This document shows positions 15,216 to 23,666 of a DNA stretch of 47,999 nt, in pieces (the stretch's first letter is position 1; the number at the start of each line of letters is the position of its first letter). The translations under genes and the position numbers were made by a program. This DNA is from Faecalibacterium sp. An122. Lineage in GTDB: Bacteria > Bacillota > Clostridia > Oscillospirales > Ruminococcaceae. The stretch spans positions 1 through 47,999 of the forward strand of contig NZ_NFLL01000020.1 in the NCBI RefSeq assembly GCF_002160895.1. The letters are read 5' to 3'. Below the pieces are notes generated by a model that was not told the DNA's origin, did no database searches, and saw only the letters and a program-made list of their open reading frames with translations.

Positions 15216-16562
15216 ATGACCAAATCCACTGCCGTCAATCCCAAAAACCTGCTCAAGTTTATTCTTGGGTCGGCGTTTGGCGTATTGATGTTTCTGGTGC
15301 CGATTCCCCAGGGAGATTCCTTCACCACACTGCTGGACTTCTTCAAGACCGGCCTGAAAAACCTGATGGGCGTCAGCATGAATTACATCATTGTGGGCAT
15401 CCTGGTGGTGTCGGCGGTGATGGGCGTGATTGATATGGTGTTCAAGCCCGATTTCATCCGCAAAAACACCTACCTGAGCAAGGCGTTCCACACCACCCCC
15501 TTCTATCTGGGGTCCAAAATTCTGGGCGCCATCTTTGCCTGCATGATTGTCTTTGGTTTCGGCCCTGAGGCGGTGACCTCGGCGGACACCGGCGTCACCA
15601 TGCTGGACCTGTGCAACACCCTGCTGTGCATTGTGGTGTCCTTCAGCTTCATTCTGCCGTTTTTGACCGACTGCGGCATCATGGAGTTTCTGGGCGTTCT
15701 GCTGCGGCCGGTGGTGCGGCCCCTGTTCCATGTGCCGGGCCGCGCTTCGGTGGACCTGATTGCCTCCTGGTTCGGCGCGTCCAACGCCGCCGTCATCCTG
15801 ACCCGTGAGCAGTACATGAAGGGCTTCTACACCAAGCGGGAGGCCGGTTACATCATGACCAACTTCTCGCTGGTGTCCATTCCGTTCTGCCTGATGATCG
15901 CCAATACAGTGAACGTCAGCCACCTGTTCCCGTCCTTCTATCTGTGCATCTGCCTGGTGGGCATCATACTGGCGGTCATCGGCATCCGCATTCCGCCCAT
16001 CAGCACCATTCCCGACACCTATCAGGAGAAGACCGGCAAGCAGATCAACGAGGACCTGCCCGAAAACACCAAGCTGCTGCCCTATGCGCTGGAGATGAGC
16101 TGCCAGCGGGCTGAAAAGTTCACCCTGAGCAAAATTCTCTCCAGCGGCATGGAAGTCGTGGTGGGCATGTTCTTTGACCTGGTGCCGGTGGTCATGGCCT
16201 GGGGCATGGTGGCCCTGATGATCGCCACCTACACCCCGGTGTTCCAGTGGACTTCCTATCCCATCGGGCTGTATCTGCAGCTGTTCGGGGTGGAGGAGGC
16301 CTTTGCAGTGGCCCCGGCGGCCCTCATCGGCTTCACCGATATGTTCATTCCCGCCCTGCTGATTACCGGTGTGGAATCGGTCAAGACCCGCTTCATCATC
16401 GGCGTGCTGTCCCTGGTGCAGATCATCTACATGACCGAGGTGGGCGCCATCATCATCAAGAGCGAGATCCCCCTCAACTTCTGGAAGCTGCTCATCATCT
16501 TCCTGGAGCGCACCCTCATCGCCATTCCGTTGATTGTCCTGTTTGCCAACCTGTTCCTGTAA
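15216..16562 (+). CDS. YjiH family membrane transport protein
   Basis: 448 residues with about ten hydrophobic spans, the fused YjiH/YjiG-like type carrying nucleoside-recognition (Gate) repeats; the conserved GASNAAVILTREQY and ALIGFTDMFIPALL segments are visible. A transport role is likely and the substrate unknown. As the third gene of the MerR-controlled operon it may import the amino acid or export the hydroxy acid. The ATG at 15216 is chosen because GAGGAGTGAG lies before it; an in-frame GTG at 15198 overlaps that site. Confidence 0.85.
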   Translation: MTKSTAVNPKNLLKFILGSAFGVLMFLVPIPQGDSFTTLLDFFKTGLKNLMGVSMNYIIVGILVVSAVMGVIDMVFKPDFIRKNTYLSKAFHTTPFYLGSKILGAIFACMIVFGFGPEAVTSADTGVTMLDLCNTLLCIVVSFSFILPFLTDCGIMEFLGVLLRPVVRPLFHVPGRASVDLIASWFGASNAAVILTREQYMKGFYTKREAGYIMTNFSLVSIPFCLMIANTVNVSHLFPSFYLCICLVGIILAVIGIRIPPISTIPDTYQEKTGKQINEDLPENTKLLPYALEMSCQRAEKFTLSKILSSGMEVVVGMFFDLVPVVMAWGMVALMIATYTPVFQWTSYPIGLYLQLFGVEEAFAVAPAALIGFTDMFIPALLITGVESVKTRFIIGVLSLVQIIYMTEVGAIIIKSEIPLNFWKLLIIFLERTLIAIPLIVLFANLFL

Positions 16563-16581
16563 CAGAAAATGCATTCACGCG

Positions 16582-16614
16582 AAACCGCTCCCGCCTGCCG
16601 GGGGCGGTTTTCTG
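16582..16614 (+). terminator. Terminator of the aminotransferase operon
   Basis: AAACCGCTCCCG (16582-16593) pairs fully with CGGGGGCGGTTT (16599-16610), followed by TTCTGC. A 12-bp stem. Confidence 0.85.
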
Positions 16615-16630
16615 CTTGAAAAGAGCGGTG

Positions 16631-16659
16631 TTGTGAAACGACACCGGCTCTGCTATAAT
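16631..16659 (+). promoter_or_regulatory. Promoter of yjdF
   Basis: TTGTGA (16631-16636), 17 bp, TATAAT (16654-16659), with TGC before the -10. The leader to the yjdF start is about 220 nt and highly structured. Confidence 0.8.
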
Positions 16660-16727
16660 AACCCCAGGAAGCTCTGCCCCGGGCAAAGCACAGACGAAAA
16701 GGAGGCGTTTGCCGCCCGGGACAGGGG

Positions 16728-16852
16728 AGAGACAACATACAACGCAAAGATAAAAACGCAACGTGCGGCCCCGCCGCACCAGAGCCGGTAGGTAGCCCGG
16801 CCGTCCCGCCCGATGGGCGGGGTAAGTAACCTGCCCCTCCGGGTTGTCCGTT
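16728..16852 (+). ncRNA. yjdF riboswitch (azaaromatic sensor)
   Basis: The long leader upstream of a YjdF-family gene holds nested helices. GACAAC (16731-16736) pairs with GTTGTC (16843-16848) as an outer stem. GTGCGG/CCGCAC (16763-16779) and CCCGCCC/GGGCGGG (16804-16820) form inner hairpins, and GCCGG/CCGGC closes another arm. The unpaired CGCAAAGATAAAAACGCAAC segment is A-rich. The published yjdF motif lies in this position and binds azaaromatic compounds. The call rests on structure plus gene context, not on an Rfam search; the ends are approximate. Confidence 0.82.
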
Positions 16853-16887
16853 CTTTGCTCATCGCAATCGTTTCAGGAGGGATTGTC

Positions 16888-17304
16888 ATGAGCACAGGAA
16901 TCAGCAGACTGACGGTGTACTTTGAAGAACCGTTCTGGGTGGGCGTCTTTGAGCGCCTGGAGGACGGCAGGTTGTCGGCGGCCAAGGTGACCTTTGGAAC
17001 GGAACCACGGGACGGGGAAATCTATGAGCTGATTCTCCGGCAGTACCATGCCTTAACCTTTGGACCGGCGGTGCCGGCAGCGGAGAAAGCCGCTTCCAGA
17101 AACCCCAAGCGGGTGCAGCGGGAGGTCAAACGGCAGCTGCAGGACCGCGGCGTGGGCACAAAGTCCCAGCAGGCCTTGAAACTACAGCAGGAGCAGAACA
17201 AACAGCTCCGGCAGACCCGGCAGCGCGCCCAAAAAGAGGCGGAGGCAGAACGCCGCTTTGCGCTGAAACAGCAAAAGAAAAAGGCCAAACACAGAGGCCG
17301 TTGA
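16888..17304 (+). CDS. yjdF: YjdF family protein (DUF2992)
   Basis: 138 residues matching B. subtilis YjdF in layout: an N-terminal RLTVYFEEPFWVGVFER domain, a middle NPKRVQREVKRQ segment and a C-terminal highly charged helix ending KKAKHRGR that probably forms a coiled coil or binds nucleic acid. Function is unknown; its regulation by azaaromatics suggests a part in tolerance to such compounds. The ATG at 16888 is preceded by CAGGAGGG. It is a single-gene unit between its riboswitch and a bidirectional terminator. Confidence 0.93.
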   Translation: MSTGISRLTVYFEEPFWVGVFERLEDGRLSAAKVTFGTEPRDGEIYELILRQYHALTFGPAVPAAEKAASRNPKRVQREVKRQLQDRGVGTKSQQALKLQQEQNKQLRQTRQRAQKEAEAERRFALKQQKKKAKHRGR

Positions 17305-17332
17305 GGCCCCGGTCTGAGCCCTTGAGAACATG

Positions 17333-17380
17333 ACAAAAACGCCCGGTGTTTCTGGAAAACCAGAGACGCCGGGCGTTTTG
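17333..17380. terminator. Bidirectional terminator between yjdF and the macro-domain gene
   Basis: AAAACGCCCGGTGTTTCTGG and CCAGAGACGCCGGGCGTTTT form a stem of about 20 bp with a four-base loop. It serves both convergent genes. Confidence 0.92.
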
Positions 17381-17381
17381 T

Positions 17382-17969
17382 TTAGAACAGCTTGTTTTGT
17401 GCGTCGATGTAGGCGCGGAAGGTGCGGTCGTCAAACAGCACCCACTCCACCAAATCCAGCGCGCCGGGATGCTGGGTCAGAAAGTCCCGGACGGTTTGAA
17501 GGGCGATGTCTGCCGCTGGTTCCAGCGGGAAGGCATACACCCCGGTGGAAATGGAAGGAAACGCAATCCGCCGGATGCCGTGTTCCACCGCCAGCTGGAG
17601 AGAGTGGCGGTAACAGTCCGCCAGCAGCTGAGCTTCTCCGTGACGGCCGCCGGACCAGATGGGCCCCACCGTGTGGATCACATAGGGGCAGGGGAGGCGG
17701 TAGCCCCGGGTGATTTTGGCCTGGCCGGTGGGGCAGCCGTGGAGGGTCCGGCATTCGGCCAGCAGCTCGGGCCCTGCGGCCCGGTGGATGGCCCCGTCCA
17801 CACCGCCGCCTCCCAACAGGCTGTTGTTGGCGGCATTGACGATGGCGTCCACATCCTGCACCCGTGTAATGTCCCCGCGGATCATCCGGATTTGAGGAAG
17901 GGGCAGGCCGCCCTCTCCGGTGTCGGGGTGCCGCAGAATGCCGGCAGAAGAACCGTACAGATGCATCAT
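17382..17969 (-). CDS. Macro domain protein (ADP-ribose-binding, YmdB-like)
   Basis: 195 residues. The macro fold is shown by RGDIT (31-35), [21 protein letters not shown] (44-64; the Asn and the Gly-rich loop bind ADP-ribose) and [11 protein letters not shown] later. Such proteins remove ADP-ribosyl or O-acetyl-ADP-ribose groups in the cytoplasm. About 25 residues precede the domain, longer than YmdB; GGGAGGT stands 7-10 bases before the ATGATG pair, so the long start is kept. It appears to be a single gene. Confidence 0.92.
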   Translation of the reverse strand: MMHLYGSSAGILRHPDTGEGGLPLPQIRMIRGDITRVQDVDAIVNAANNSLLGGGGVDGAIHRAAGPELLAECRTLHGCPTGQAKITRGYRLPCPYVIHTVGPIWSGGRHGEAQLLADCYRHSLQLAVEHGIRRIAFPSISTGVYAFPLEPAADIALQTVRDFLTQHPGALDLVEWVLFDDRTFRAYIDAQNKLF

Positions 17970-18068
17970 AAAGACTACCTCCCTTGCAAAGCGATCGGAA
18001 CAACCATGCTTTCAAAGCCAGTCTAACACACTTTGCCCGGCGGCGCAAGCGGAGCCACGGAAGGCAGC

Positions 18069-19133
18069 TTACACGCTGGCTTTCAGCTTTTCCAGCGCCT
18101 GGGCAAAGACGGGATATTCAAACAGCGGACGGTACTTTTCTTCGGTGGTGATGGACTGCAGCAAAAGCCGCCGCAAAGGCTGGGTGGTGGCCTGGAACCC
18201 CTCCTGCTTTTTGTAGGTGAGCCCGGGGGAGAACAGTTCCTCGTCCGGGAAGGTGACCGGCCCCAGGGCGATGTCCACATACCGGGCGAAGCAGTCGGCG
18301 GCCTGCTGAAATTCGCCTATCTGGAGATAGGCCTCCATCATGGGGGCGTCGCTCATGTCGGCCAGGCCGAAGGCCTGGGAAACAGCCCGATAGGCCTGGC
18401 ACAGATGCAGCAGCTGTCCGGGCAGGGACAGCAGTTTGGGATTCATCAGGGAGACAAGGCAGGTCTGGGTCTGGTTGACCAGCTTGTAGAGCTGCTTTTG
18501 GATCAGCTTAAGGGCTTCTTCCGGCTGGTCTTTTTTCAGGTAGTACAGGGCCCAGATGGAGGTGGGATCGCCTATGTGTTCCGGCAGTTCCTGCAGCAGG
18601 GCGGCACACTGTTCCGGGTCCCCGTCCGACAGGGCCAGACTGGCCAGCTGGATGGTGGCGCTCTGCCAGTAGGCCGAGCTGCCCGAGGCGCGCAGCTCCT
18701 CCAAAAGGGCTTTTTTGCGGCTTTTCCAGAGGGATGAGACATCGGGGGAGAACATCTGGAAGGTGTCATAGGCTGCCGCTGCGTTGAACTGGAGGGCGGC
18801 GCAGTGGGGATAGCGGTGGAGCAGTTCCTGCAGCTTTTCCTCTGCCGACGGGCAGCCCTGCTGCATGGCGGTCTGGACGATGGCATTGATCTGTTCCACC
18901 ACTTCCTGGTCGGAGAGGGTTTCCTCAAATTGCAGCAGGGTGTCCACGTTGGTGCCCAGGGCCCGGGCCAGAGGGCAGAGCAGGGCAATGTCGGGGCAGG
19001 AGACATTGGTCTCCCACTTGCTGACGGCCGGGGCGGAAATCCCCAGCTGTGCGGCCAGCTGTTCCTGGGTCAGACCTTTGGCTTTGCGGAGAGCGGCGAT
19101 GTTTTCGCCGATTTTCAGTTGATTCAGTTCCAT
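18069..19133 (-). CDS. XRE family regulator with helical-repeat C-terminus
   Basis: 354 residues. Residues about 6-60 are a Cro/CI-type HTH (IAALRKAKGLTQEQLAAQLG, then SAPAVSKWET). The long remainder is alpha-helical with Leu/Ala-rich pairs suggestive of TPR repeats, as in Firmicute regulators that bind a peptide or protein partner. GAGAGGAGCC precedes the ATG at 19133; a longer frame upstream lacks a ribosome site. The gene stands alone, so its target may be itself or a distant locus. Confidence 0.88.
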   Translation of the reverse strand: MELNQLKIGENIAALRKAKGLTQEQLAAQLGISAPAVSKWETNVSCPDIALLCPLARALGTNVDTLLQFEETLSDQEVVEQINAIVQTAMQQGCPSAEEKLQELLHRYPHCAALQFNAAAAYDTFQMFSPDVSSLWKSRKKALLEELRASGSSAYWQSATIQLASLALSDGDPEQCAALLQELPEHIGDPTSIWALYYLKKDQPEEALKLIQKQLYKLVNQTQTCLVSLMNPKLLSLPGQLLHLCQAYRAVSQAFGLADMSDAPMMEAYLQIGEFQQAADCFARYVDIALGPVTFPDEELFSPGLTYKKQEGFQATTQPLRRLLLQSITTEEKYRPLFEYPVFAQALEKLKASV

Positions 19134-19179
19134 GGTTGGCTCCTCTCGATTGTAGGTGGGCCGCGCGGTTTCTGTCTGT

Positions 19180-19185
19180 ATTGTA
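19180..19185 (-). promoter_or_regulatory. Possible -10 box of the XRE-repeat regulator
   Basis: TACAAT on the minus strand (within GGGTTACAATACAG) lies about 45 bp before the start. No good -35 hexamer is seen; a GCCGCC/GGCGGC inverted repeat occupies that area. Confidence 0.4.
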
Positions 19186-19240
19186 ACCCATCCGCCCGGC
19201 CGCCGCAAGCGAGGCGGCGTTAAGGGAAGGACAGATTTTC

Positions 19241-19255
19241 TTAACCGCTGGTTAA
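19241..19255. promoter_or_regulatory. Inverted repeat TTAACC-GCT-GGTTAA
   Basis: A perfect 6+6 dyad with a 3-bp centre, about 110 bp upstream of the XRE-type gene and behind the pgmB end. It could be an operator; no second copy was found in the window. Confidence 0.45.
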
Positions 19256-19287
19256 TCCAAAGGGCCGGCAGCCCGGGAACCCAAAGA

Positions 19288-19337
19288 AAAAAGCCGGCGC
19301 GGAATGCGCAGGGCATCCAGCGTCAGCTTTTCTCGTG
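19288..19337 (-). terminator. Probable terminator behind pgmB
   Basis: On the minus strand AAAAGCTGACGC and GCGCCGGCTTTT can pair with one G-T pair and one mismatch, followed by TTCTTTG. Moderate quality. Confidence 0.5.
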
Positions 19338-19423
19338 AGGAATAGGGGGTAATGCAGCGCCAAAGCCGTCCGGCAGACAGGGAAGGGTACCGCCGGCGGT
19401 TTCGGGCCGCGGAGATGGTTGGG

Positions 19424-20068
19424 TTAGCCGATGGCAATCTGTTTCAGCTCGCCGAAGGCGGACAGGTTGTAGTTGCCCGCGCCGGCCTGGGAAGCGTCGC
19501 CCACGCAAGCTACCTCAAAGCCGCCTGCATGGCCGGCCTGAGCGCCCGAGATGGCGTCCTCTACCACCAGGCAGTCGCTGGGAGCGAGGCCCAGCATCTC
19601 GGCGGCCTTGAGGAAGACCTCGGGATCGGGCTTGGAGCGGGTGATGTTGTTGCCGTCGCTGACGGCGTCAAAGTAGTTGCCCAGACCCAGCTGACCCAGA
19701 ATGAACGGGGTGTTCTTGCTGGAGGAGCCGATGGCCAGCTTCAGCCCGGCGGCGCGGAGGGCGTCCAGGGTGGTCTTGACTTCCTCCGACAGGTCGGCGG
19801 GGGACATCTGATGCAGGCTCTCGCGGTAGAGATCGTTTTTCTGGGTGGCCAGCTCCACCTTGCGCTCCTCGCTCAGCGCGGGGCCGTGGTACTGCTCCAG
19901 AATGATTTCCAGGCTCTCCATCCGGGACACGCCCCGCAGACGGTTGTTGATGGTGCGGTCAAAGTAGATGTTCATGCCGTCGGCCATCTTTTTCCAGGCC
20001 TGGTAGTGGTACTCGTCGGTGGTGCAGATGACGCCGTCCAGATCGAAAATAACTGCTTTATAGTTCAT
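19424..20068 (-). CDS. pgmB: Beta-phosphoglucomutase
   Basis: 214 residues, HAD superfamily subclass with an alpha cap. FDLDGVI with Asp9 (nucleophile) and Asp11 (acid/base), the cap segment NRLRGVSRMESLEIIL, GSSSKN (motif II) and KPDPEVF with VVEDAISG (motifs III/IV) are all intact. It converts beta-glucose-1-phosphate to glucose-6-phosphate and is the normal partner of GH65 phosphorylases such as the one at 25315-27636. AGGAGG stands before the start; it follows the GH13 gene by 26 bp. Confidence 0.95.
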   Translation of the reverse strand: MNYKAVIFDLDGVICTTDEYHYQAWKKMADGMNIYFDRTINNRLRGVSRMESLEIILEQYHGPALSEERKVELATQKNDLYRESLHQMSPADLSEEVKTTLDALRAAGLKLAIGSSSKNTPFILGQLGLGNYFDAVSDGNNITRSKPDPEVFLKAAEMLGLAPSDCLVVEDAISGAQAGHAGGFEVACVGDASQAGAGNYNLSAFGELKQIAIG

Positions 20069-20094
20069 AGTGGATGTTCCTCCATTTGGTTGAT

Positions 20095-21768
20095 TTAAAG
20101 ATGAAGCAGGGCGAAGCCCTCCCAGGGACCGAGGGTGATTGCGGTTCCGTGGGGCTGGGGGCCCACACAGGCCAGAATCTGGGCGTCTGCAAACCCGTCG
20201 GGCAGGGTGCAGGCAGCCGGACGGCCGGTGAGGTTGCAGACGCAGAGCAGCTTTTGCTGGCCCAGGGTGCGGGTATAGGCATAGATCTGCGGATGGTCGG
20301 GCAGAAGCAGATCGTAGCTGCCATAGACGATGATCTCATGGGTATGGCGGAGCCGGATCAGTTCCTGGTAGAAGTGGAACACCGAGTCGGGCCGGGCCAG
20401 CTGCTCGGCAGCGTTCAGCTCGGTGTAATTGGGGTTGACCATGATCCAGGGAGTACCCTCGGTGAAGCCGGCGTTGGGAGAGGCGTCCCACTGCATGGGG
20501 GTGCGGGCGTTGTCGCGGCTCTTGTACCGCAGACATTCCAGCATCCGGGCCGGCTCCATGACGCCGGTTTCGGTGAGCTCATGGTAGGCGTTGATGCTCT
20601 CGATATCCCGGAAGTCGGACAGCTCCCCGAAGGGGGCGTTGGTCATGCCCAGTTCCTCTCCCTGGTAGACGTAGGGGGTGCCCTGCATCATGTGGAGGCA
20701 GAGGGCCAGCACCTTGGCGCTCTTTTCCCGCAGGGCGGGGGTGCTGTCGTCTCCCATCCGGGAGACAATCCGGGGCTGGTCGTGGTTGCACCAGTAGAGG
20801 CTGTTCCACGCCCGGCCTTCCAGGCCTTTCTGCCACTTGGTCAGCAGGGCTTTCAGCTCCACAATGTCAATCTTGCGGGTATTCCACTTGAAGCTCTCGC
20901 CGCCGTCCAGGTCCATGTGTTCAAACTGGAACGCCATGCTCAGCTCGGTGCCGCCCTCGTTGGCGTAATGGCAGGCCTGATCCACCGTCAGGCCGGAACA
21001 TTCCCCCACCGTCAGCAGGTTGTAGCAGGACAAGACTTCCCGGTTCATCTGCTGCAAGTACTGATGGACGTGGGGACCGTTGACCACATAGGGGGCAAAA
21101 CTGCCGTAGGTGCTGCCGGGTTTCAGTTCGCCGTCCGGCATGTCAGGGGTCTTGCTGATCATGCTGATGACGTCCATCCGGAAGCCGTCCACCCCCTTGT
21201 CGCACCACCAGCGCATCATGCGGAACACTTCCTCCCGCACCGCGGGGTTATCCCAGTTCAGGTCGGGCTGGAAGTCGCCGAAGGTGTGCAGGTAGTACTG
21301 GCCGGTGGCCTCGTCCAGGGTCCAGGCGCTGCCCGAGAAATTGGAGCCCCAGTTGTTGGGCGGGCCGCCGTTTTGACCGTCCCGCCAGATGTAGTAGTCC
21401 CGCTTGGGACTGCTGCGGTGGGCGCGGCTCTCAATGAACCAGGGGTGCTGGTTGGAGGTGTGGTTCACCACCAGGTCAATGACCACCCGCAGGCCCCGGG
21501 CGTGGGCCTCGGCCAGCAGACGGTCGAAGTCCTCCATGGAGCCGAACTCCGCCTGGATGGCCTGATAGTCGCTGATGTCATAGCCGTTGTCCCGGCCGGG
21601 GGACTTGTAAAAGGGCGAGATCCACAGTACGTCCACACCCAGCTCTTTCAGATAGTCCAGCCGGCGGATGATGCCCGGCAGGTCGCCGATGCCGTCGCCG
21701 TTGGAGTCCTGAAAGCTGCGGGGATAGATCTGGTAGACCACGCTTTCTTTCCACCATACTTTTTTCAT
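20095..21768 (-). CDS. GH13 alpha-glucosidase (oligo-1,6-glucosidase type)
   Basis: 557 residues, GH13 subfamily 31-like. WWKESVVYQIYPRSF opens the barrel. Catalytic residues are Asp199 (GVDGFRMDV, nucleophile), Glu256 (LLTVGE, acid) and Asp330 (WCNHDQ, stabiliser). The residue after the nucleophile is Val200; in yeast isomaltase and Bacillus oligo-1,6-glucosidase a Val at this position favours alpha-1,6 bonds, while maltases carry Thr or Ala. There is no signal peptide, so it acts on imported oligosaccharides. AAGGAG gives the ATG at 21768. A terminator-like hairpin lies between the permease gene and this one. Confidence 0.94.
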   Translation of the reverse strand: MKKVWWKESVVYQIYPRSFQDSNGDGIGDLPGIIRRLDYLKELGVDVLWISPFYKSPGRDNGYDISDYQAIQAEFGSMEDFDRLLAEAHARGLRVVIDLVVNHTSNQHPWFIESRAHRSSPKRDYYIWRDGQNGGPPNNWGSNFSGSAWTLDEATGQYYLHTFGDFQPDLNWDNPAVREEVFRMMRWWCDKGVDGFRMDVISMISKTPDMPDGELKPGSTYGSFAPYVVNGPHVHQYLQQMNREVLSCYNLLTVGECSGLTVDQACHYANEGGTELSMAFQFEHMDLDGGESFKWNTRKIDIVELKALLTKWQKGLEGRAWNSLYWCNHDQPRIVSRMGDDSTPALREKSAKVLALCLHMMQGTPYVYQGEELGMTNAPFGELSDFRDIESINAYHELTETGVMEPARMLECLRYKSRDNARTPMQWDASPNAGFTEGTPWIMVNPNYTELNAAEQLARPDSVFHFYQELIRLRHTHEIIVYGSYDLLLPDHPQIYAYTRTLGQQKLLCVCNLTGRPAACTLPDGFADAQILACVGPQPHGTAITLGPWEGFALLHL

Positions 21769-21794
21769 AGCGTCTCCTTGTAAAAAGGCATAAA

Positions 21795-21845
21795 AAGGGG
21801 GACCGGCGTTCAGCGGATACACCGTGTCCGTAACCGGTCCCCGTA
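21795..21845 (-). terminator. Attenuating terminator between permease and alpha-glucosidase genes
   Basis: On the minus strand GGGGACCGG ... CCGGTCCCC with an inner CGGACAC/GTGTATCCG helix, followed by CTTTTTATGCC. It lies within the presumed operon and would lower expression of the GH13 and pgmB genes relative to the transporter. Confidence 0.8.
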
Positions 21846-21848
21846 ATT

Positions 21849-22679
21849 TTACTTTTCGCCGTCCATCCGGAGGCCAACCATAAAGAACTTGTTGAAGATC
21901 AGGTACAGGATGATGATGGGCAGCACCGAGATGCAGGCCGCAGCCATCACCTGGTTCCACATGGTGCCGGCGTTCTGGGACTGGAAGCTCTGCAGACCGA
22001 GGGTCAGGGTGTACTTGGACGCGGTCTTGATGTAGAGCATGGGGGCCGTGAAGGCATTCCAGAAGCCCATGAAGCCGAAGATGGCGGTGGTGGCGATGGT
22101 GGGCCGGGCCAGCGGCATGGCGATGCGGAAGAACACGCCGTACCGGCTCAGGCCGTCGATCTCAGCCGCCTCGCAGACATCCTTGGGGAAGTTCATGAAG
22201 AACTGGCGCATCAGGAAGATGTTGCCGATGTTGGCGGCGGAGGGCAGGATCAGGGCGGTGAAGGAGTCCAGCATGCCGAACTCTTTCAGCAGCAGGTAGT
22301 TGGGGATCAGCAGCACCTGGCCGGGAATCATCATCAGGAGCAGCAGGCCGTGGTAGATCTTGTCCCGGCCGGGGAAGCTCAGCCGGCTGAGGGAGTAGCC
22401 TGCCATCGAGTTGATGTAGACGTTGATGACCGTGCCGACCGTCGCCACAAACAGCGAGTTGAGGAACCAGCGCGGGAACAGGGAGCTGTGGCCGAAGATG
22501 GTCTTGTAGTTGTCCAGGGTCATGTTCTCCGAGATCAGAGACATGTTGCCGCCCACAATCTCACGCAGCGGCTTGAAGGAAGCCGCCACCATCCACAGAA
22601 AGGGATAGAGAGTGATGAGGGCGTAGATGATCAGGACAACATACAGCATGGCGCGGCCAGCTGTCATTTTAGGTTTCAT
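21849..22679 (-). CDS. Carbohydrate ABC transporter permease (MalG type)
   Basis: 276 residues with six predicted spans. The cytoplasmic EAA loop reads EAAEIDGLSRYGVFFRIAMPLARP (about 168-191), the site that docks the ATPase. It pairs with the MalF-type permease 12 bp upstream. GGAGGCGG stands before the start. No ATP-binding subunit is encoded nearby, so a shared MsmX-like ATPase is expected elsewhere. Confidence 0.95.
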   Translation of the reverse strand: MKPKMTAGRAMLYVVLIIYALITLYPFLWMVAASFKPLREIVGGNMSLISENMTLDNYKTIFGHSSLFPRWFLNSLFVATVGTVINVYINSMAGYSLSRLSFPGRDKIYHGLLLLMMIPGQVLLIPNYLLLKEFGMLDSFTALILPSAANIGNIFLMRQFFMNFPKDVCEAAEIDGLSRYGVFFRIAMPLARPTIATTAIFGFMGFWNAFTAPMLYIKTASKYTLTLGLQSFQSQNAGTMWNQVMAAACISVLPIIILYLIFNKFFMVGLRMDGEK

Positions 22680-22691
22680 GGTTCCGCCTCC

Positions 22692-23648
22692 TTAATACCA
22701 TCTCTCAGCACTGTTGAGCTTTTCGGCGATCATGGATACGGCCATGATGACCAGAGCCAGGATGATGGCGATGCAGGCTGCATAGCCCATGGCGTTGGTG
22801 GTGCCGAAAGCGTAGCGGTAGACCATCAGGGAGACCGTCAGGGTGCTGTTGGCTGGGCCGCCCGAGCCGTTGGAGAAGATGTAGGCCTGGTCGAACATCT
22901 GCAGAGTGCCGATGATGCCGGTCAGAAGCACGTAGGTGGTGATGGGTTTCAGATAGGGGACAGTGATGTTGGTGAACTTCTGCAGCGTGTTGGCGCCGTC
23001 GATCTCGGCGGCCTCATACAGGGAGACCGGCAGGTCCTGCAGGCTGGCCAGATACATGGTGGTGTACTGGGGCACCGTGGACCAGACGTTCATGACCATG
23101 ATGACCTTCAGGGCGAAGCTGGGGTCCTCCAGGAAGTTGATGCCGCCGCCCGCAGGCAGGATGCCGGCGCGGATCAGCATCATGTTGATGGGTCCGGTGA
23201 CGCTGAACATAAACATGAAGATGATGGTCAGCGCCGAGCTGGAGGTCAGGGTGGGCAGGAAGTAGACAGTGCGGAAGAAGTACTTGCCGCGGATCTTGCT
23301 GTTCAGGACGCTGGCGATGATCAGCGCGATGATGGTCTGGCAGGGGACCACCACCACCGAGAAGGACAGGGTGTTGGTCAGGGCCTTGCGGGCCGTCTCA
23401 TCGGTGAACAGGCGGAGATAGTTTTCCAGCCCCACGAAGGTGTAGCTGTCGGTGAAGAGGTTGACTTTGTGAAAAGAGAGGTAGACGACAAAGATGGCTG
23501 CGATGCCGATGAAGATGCCCAGGATCACAACCGCAGGCAGCAGGAACAGATAACCTTGGCGCCATTCCTGCAGCTTTCGTTTGCTGGGACGGGTATCAAA
23601 CTGGATCGCCGCAGTGCCGGGAGCTACTTCTTTGGTTGCTTTTGGCAT
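22692..23648 (-). CDS. Carbohydrate ABC transporter permease (MalF type)
   Basis: 318 residues with a basic cytoplasmic N-terminus (about 35 residues) and six spans. The EAA loop reads YEAAEIDGANTLQKFTNITV. It forms the membrane channel with the MalG-type subunit. GGAGGAAT stands before the start. A 160-bp MITE-like insertion separates it from the binding-protein gene but leaves the ribosome site intact. Confidence 0.95.
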   Translation of the reverse strand: MPKATKEVAPGTAAIQFDTRPSKRKLQEWRQGYLFLLPAVVILGIFIGIAAIFVVYLSFHKVNLFTDSYTFVGLENYLRLFTDETARKALTNTLSFSVVVVPCQTIIALIIASVLNSKIRGKYFFRTVYFLPTLTSSSALTIIFMFMFSVTGPINMMLIRAGILPAGGGINFLEDPSFALKVIMVMNVWSTVPQYTTMYLASLQDLPVSLYEAAEIDGANTLQKFTNITVPYLKPITTYVLLTGIIGTLQMFDQAYIFSNGSGGPANSTLTVSLMVYRYAFGTTNAMGYAACIAIILALVIMAVSMIAEKLNSAERWY

Positions 23649-23666
23649 ACACGATTCCTCCGTTCC

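Noticed and set aside
14076-16574. An 832-codon open frame on the minus strand opposite the dehydrogenase and YjiH genes
   Set aside because: It is His/Gln/Gly-rich, has no ribosome site and mirrors GC-rich codon usage of the real genes; a shadow frame.
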